Source of the DNA: Drosophila pseudoobscura
Lineage: Eukaryota; Arthropoda; Insecta; Diptera; Drosophilidae
Reading direction: 5' to 3'
NCBI RefSeq assembly: GCF_009870125.1
Contig: NC_046680.1
Coordinates: 12,853,501 to 12,917,500, forward strand
DNA: 64,000 nt
The translations under genes were made by a program, and so were the position numbers. The notes under the pieces are model-generated. The model saw nothing but the letters and a program-made list of their open reading frames with translations. It was not told where the DNA came from and did not search any database. Of this stretch, positions 61,206 to 64,000 are shown one piece after another (within the stretch, counting starts at the first letter, position 1; each line of letters opens with the position of its first letter).

Positions 61206-63380
61206 TTTTAGTTCCATTTCCTAAACTGAGAAACTTTTGAGGTGCTAATGAAAATTGTGCAACTTTTTCAACACAGATCGGAAACGGATATGACACTAGA
61301 TTGGCACTCGCATCCGCATCCGCTCCTGCATGACACATCCGCGTGCGTCTAATTGCATGTGCTCCAATGATACGAGAACCAGAACAGTTGGTGTCTTAAA
61401 GTTGCCTCAGTTGAAAGTTGAGTTTCAGCTAAATGCGAGTTTTATGTCGTACACGAAGACCAACAAAAGCAGGGTGTATTAATTTTTTGGGACTTGCAAA
61501 CAAGCAAAACCAATTTGCAACAAAAGGAGGAGACAGGCCCGAGCAGTAGCTGTGGCAACCACAGCAGCCAGCAGCAGTTAATTTTAATTACGCACACACG
61601 GCCGTGCCGCACGGTGTGGCTGCGACACGGGGGGCGTCTCAATTTAGACACATTTCCCAGCAGTTTCCCCGCCAAATTGCCATTAAATGTGGGGCCCGGG
61701 GGCGGAGGACCTGGGCGTGGCTGTGAATAAACGACAATTGGGTTTTTAGCGGCCATGTGTGGAAAATGAGCTGGCGGGAAATGAAGCTTCCTGCAATCGT
61801 TTGAAGGTGCTCCCGAACAAAACAAAACAAATTAATTTCCAGGCAAAATGTGGTGACAAAAATGAAACAAACACAAAGCTCATCCGTGTAAAAAGTCAAT
61901 TACTAAGTACTCCCCACTCCTTTGCCAAATTAATTTCACTTGCGATTCTCGCCTGCCACTCCCACAGTGCACTCCCACCTCACTCATGGGCTAACGGCAT
62001 TTCAGTCAAACGTTCAAAGCGGCTGCTCTTTCGCTTGCTTTGGCAAAAGTTTAGGCGAAACAGTTATTTGTTGTGCCTCTCCCAGTCACTCACTCACTCT
62101 CTCACGCAGATGAATCGCAGCTTTGGCCAAGGTAGGTTTGTGTTTAAGGTAAAGCTCACTCCCGCTCCCCTGGGTTGCCTTTCGCTTTCTATAACACGCG
62201 GCGACGAAATAGTTTTAGTCTATGACATTGGCTCACCTGGTAAAAGTGTACCTTGGCTGTGGCTGCAGCTTTCGCTCGTCGCCTCCCTGCATGATACTCC
62301 CCTAAGAGGGTAGCCTCCAGTTACTCCTTCCTGCTCACTCGGTTGACAATACCTTTTTATTCGTGTACTTTGCCCCCCTCCACAGCAGACAGATCAAGAC
62401 AGTTAAAGACTGGGAATTGCATTTTACACAATAGTATTCGTAATTTATTTAAAATGTTCGTCTCCTTACATACATTGCAGCTGCTTACACACTCGTACTA
62501 ATATCCTCCTTCTGTGTGTTTGATATATTAAATGGATATGACTTTCAATTGCCCTCGAGAAGCAGGGGCTTCTTTCGTTTCGTTTCGCTTTTCTTTACTT
62601 TTCGTTTTTCCTAACTAATTATGTATGTATCATAACTGTTTTGCAGCTTCCTTCCTTTTGCAACATTTATTTTGATAGAAGAATTAATATCCTGTATATG
62701 TATGTATATATTTACTGTGGGTAAGTGTGTTTGGTTTAAACATTTACATTTATGCAACTTTGATTTGCAACCATAATACATAAATACCTGTAATTAGCAT
62801 TTGGATAAGTATTCGTTTATATATTTAGTAAAAGTACAAGTGTGAGTACCAGAATTATTCTGTTTAAAATTCAAGCGAAACGATTACTGAATATTACATA
62901 TTTTCAAAGTTTTACAATCTGAAGAACAAAATACGAGTATCTACTATATATGTATATATATATAGCTTGCTTGAGATCAACCTAATCTTTTGCTGAAGAG
63001 CGGTTCGGGTGGATCCTAGAAGATTTTTCGTGTGTGGGCCTGGGCCTGGGCCTGTGCAGCGGGGGGAGAGAGCTCTGACTAAAGCATATACGATAGAATG
63101 CAATAAAATATATAGGTACGAGCATAATTTAGCTGTGGAATGAACATATCTAGTAAAATATCGTACTAATTTTGATACCTCTCACTAAGTTAATCTAAAT
63201 ATCACTCGGTTTCTTGATGTTCATGTTATCGTTCTGGTTTTTCTTCATGTTGTTTGAATTTGGAATTTTTCTAGCACATTCTCATTATTCAATTCACGTT
63301 GGATGGGTGTTCATAATACTAAATTAGGGCTGCCAACTCGATCCAAGAGTGTCAATAAAATGGCGTCGGATGCTCTATCT

Positions 63381-64000
63381 TTACACCTCCTCGTAGCTGC
63401 GGCATTTGGGGAGCGGGCCTGACCAATTGCCATCGGGCTGACACTTCGGCCGCTCCGGCGGCCCCGTGTTCCGGTGGTCCTCGTTGGTCTGGACAAAGCC
63501 GGGGCGGCACTGGACGCTCAGATAGTCGCCCGCATCGTAATTGAATTTTAGCGGCGCTATCAGACCGTTGGGCGGATCGCCGGGATACGGACACTGCGAC
63601 TTGCCTGCACGTTGGGCGAGAGCATGGAGAGCATTGCATGGATGGTCATTGGGCATGCATGGTATGGTGTATGCGAATGCGTATGCGTATGTTTGTGGTG
63701 ATTGGTGATCGGTATCAGAATCGGTTCGTAATCGGTATCGGGATCGCAATCGGTCGATTGGTTCAGCGGAAATACAACACAAGAGTCATTAATTCATTTT
63801 GGATGGTGAGTGGGCCCCACTCGGAAGATTGGGATCTCTCGCAGCATCTCTGTGCATATACGAGTATGTGTGTATGTTAGCAGCGGATGTCTACTTACAA
63901 AATGGCGGCGAGTGCGACCAGAATCCGTTCTCCGTGCAAATGATGCTCGACTCGCCCACCAGGGTGTGCCCATCGTTGCAGCTGAATGTGACCAGAGCGC
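63381..64000 (-). CDS. CCP/sushi-domain protein, 3' end (partial)
   Basis: Two minus-strand exons are visible: 64000-63899 (continues outside) and 63604-63381 with TAA. Donor CCATTTT|GTAAGT and acceptor CGTGCAG|GCAAGTC keep frame through a Cys codon. The first exon carries the second half of a CCP module ([32 protein letters not shown]). The second carries another CCP ([45 protein letters not shown]) and ends RSYEEV. CCP modules are extracellular, disulphide-bonded protein-binding units found in fly adhesion and synaptic matrix proteins. A signal peptide and the rest of the gene lie outside the window. I cannot name it. Confidence 0.85.

Larger units (their letters stand above)
44797..63380. 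other. About 18.6 kb without a supported gene
   Basis: None of the ORFs here shows domain-like sequence, and none joins through good splice sites into a gene I recognise. GC content is higher than in the repeat-rich left half, and simple repeats are frequent. CDS-like quality is absent on both strands. It may be cis-regulatory DNA or a large intron/upstream region of the CCP gene or of a gene outside the window. The last few hundred bases probably include the CCP gene 3' UTR. Confidence 0.6.

Noticed and set aside
61759-62313. 184-codon plus-strand ORF
   Set aside because: Low-complexity mix with no domain pattern, no promoter context and no splice partners; likely chance.

Overview
The window looks like Drosophila nuclear DNA, probably Muller element C (2R of D. 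melanogaster). The introns are short (57-75 bp), the housekeeping promoters are fly-type (Motif 1, Motif 6, DRE, TCT initiator), and several proteins are recognisable as fly orthologues: Ice1, a GRIP golgin, the ATP-synthase inhibitor, two Yellow proteins, RpS18, PCNA, Hsl, Ate1 and VhaAC45. From memory of the D. melanogaster map, the left part (Ice1, golgin, inhibitor, yellow pair) corresponds to about 59C-E and the next part (RpS18, PCNA, Hsl, Ate1) to about 56F. The order is therefore rearranged. An obscura-group fly would fit, but the species is not proven.

Layout: 1-3.7 kb, Ice1 (+, 5' end outside the window). 4.3-9.3 kb, Golgin-245-like gene (-). 10.8-16.1 kb, mitochondrial ATPase inhibitor (-), whose 4.7-kb second intron holds two complete yellow-family genes on the opposite strand. 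16.5-19.2 kb, a cluster of nested interspersed repeats. 19.7-20.4 kb, RpS18 (-). 20.8-21.25 kb, a 57-bp minisatellite. 21.4-22.9 kb, a small ankyrin-repeat gene and a DUF1091 gene (+), with a decayed exon copy between them. 24.6-25.4 kb, PCNA (+). 26.4-29.1 kb, Hsl (-), divergent from Ate1 (+, 30.3-32.5 kb). 33.7-39.5 kb, an SLC17-type transporter (+) with a long 5' intron. 41.0-41.7 kb, an unrecognised gene candidate. 42.9-44.2 kb, VhaAC45 (+). 44.3-63.4 kb, a 19-kb stretch with no gene I can support, only simple repeats and small duplications. 63.4-64.0 kb, the 3' end of a CCP/sushi-domain gene (-) that runs off the window.

Most genes here are housekeeping functions: snRNA transcription (Ice1), trans-Golgi tethering (golgin), mitochondrial ATPase control, translation (RpS18), DNA replication (PCNA), lipolysis (Hsl), protein arginylation (Ate1) and V-ATPase (VhaAC45).

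The most notable pattern is one interspersed repeat family (Helitron/DINE-1-like in style, family not confirmed). One of its ends carries arrays of the Drosophila core-promoter Motif 6, often next to Motif 1. Copies with that end lie just upstream of six genes (golgin, inhibitor, RpS18, Hsl, Ate1, VhaAC45), always with the motif end facing the gene. A second strong observation is a pair of homologous, phase-0 alternative exons in Ate1 separated by only 33 nt, too short to be spliced out as an intron.
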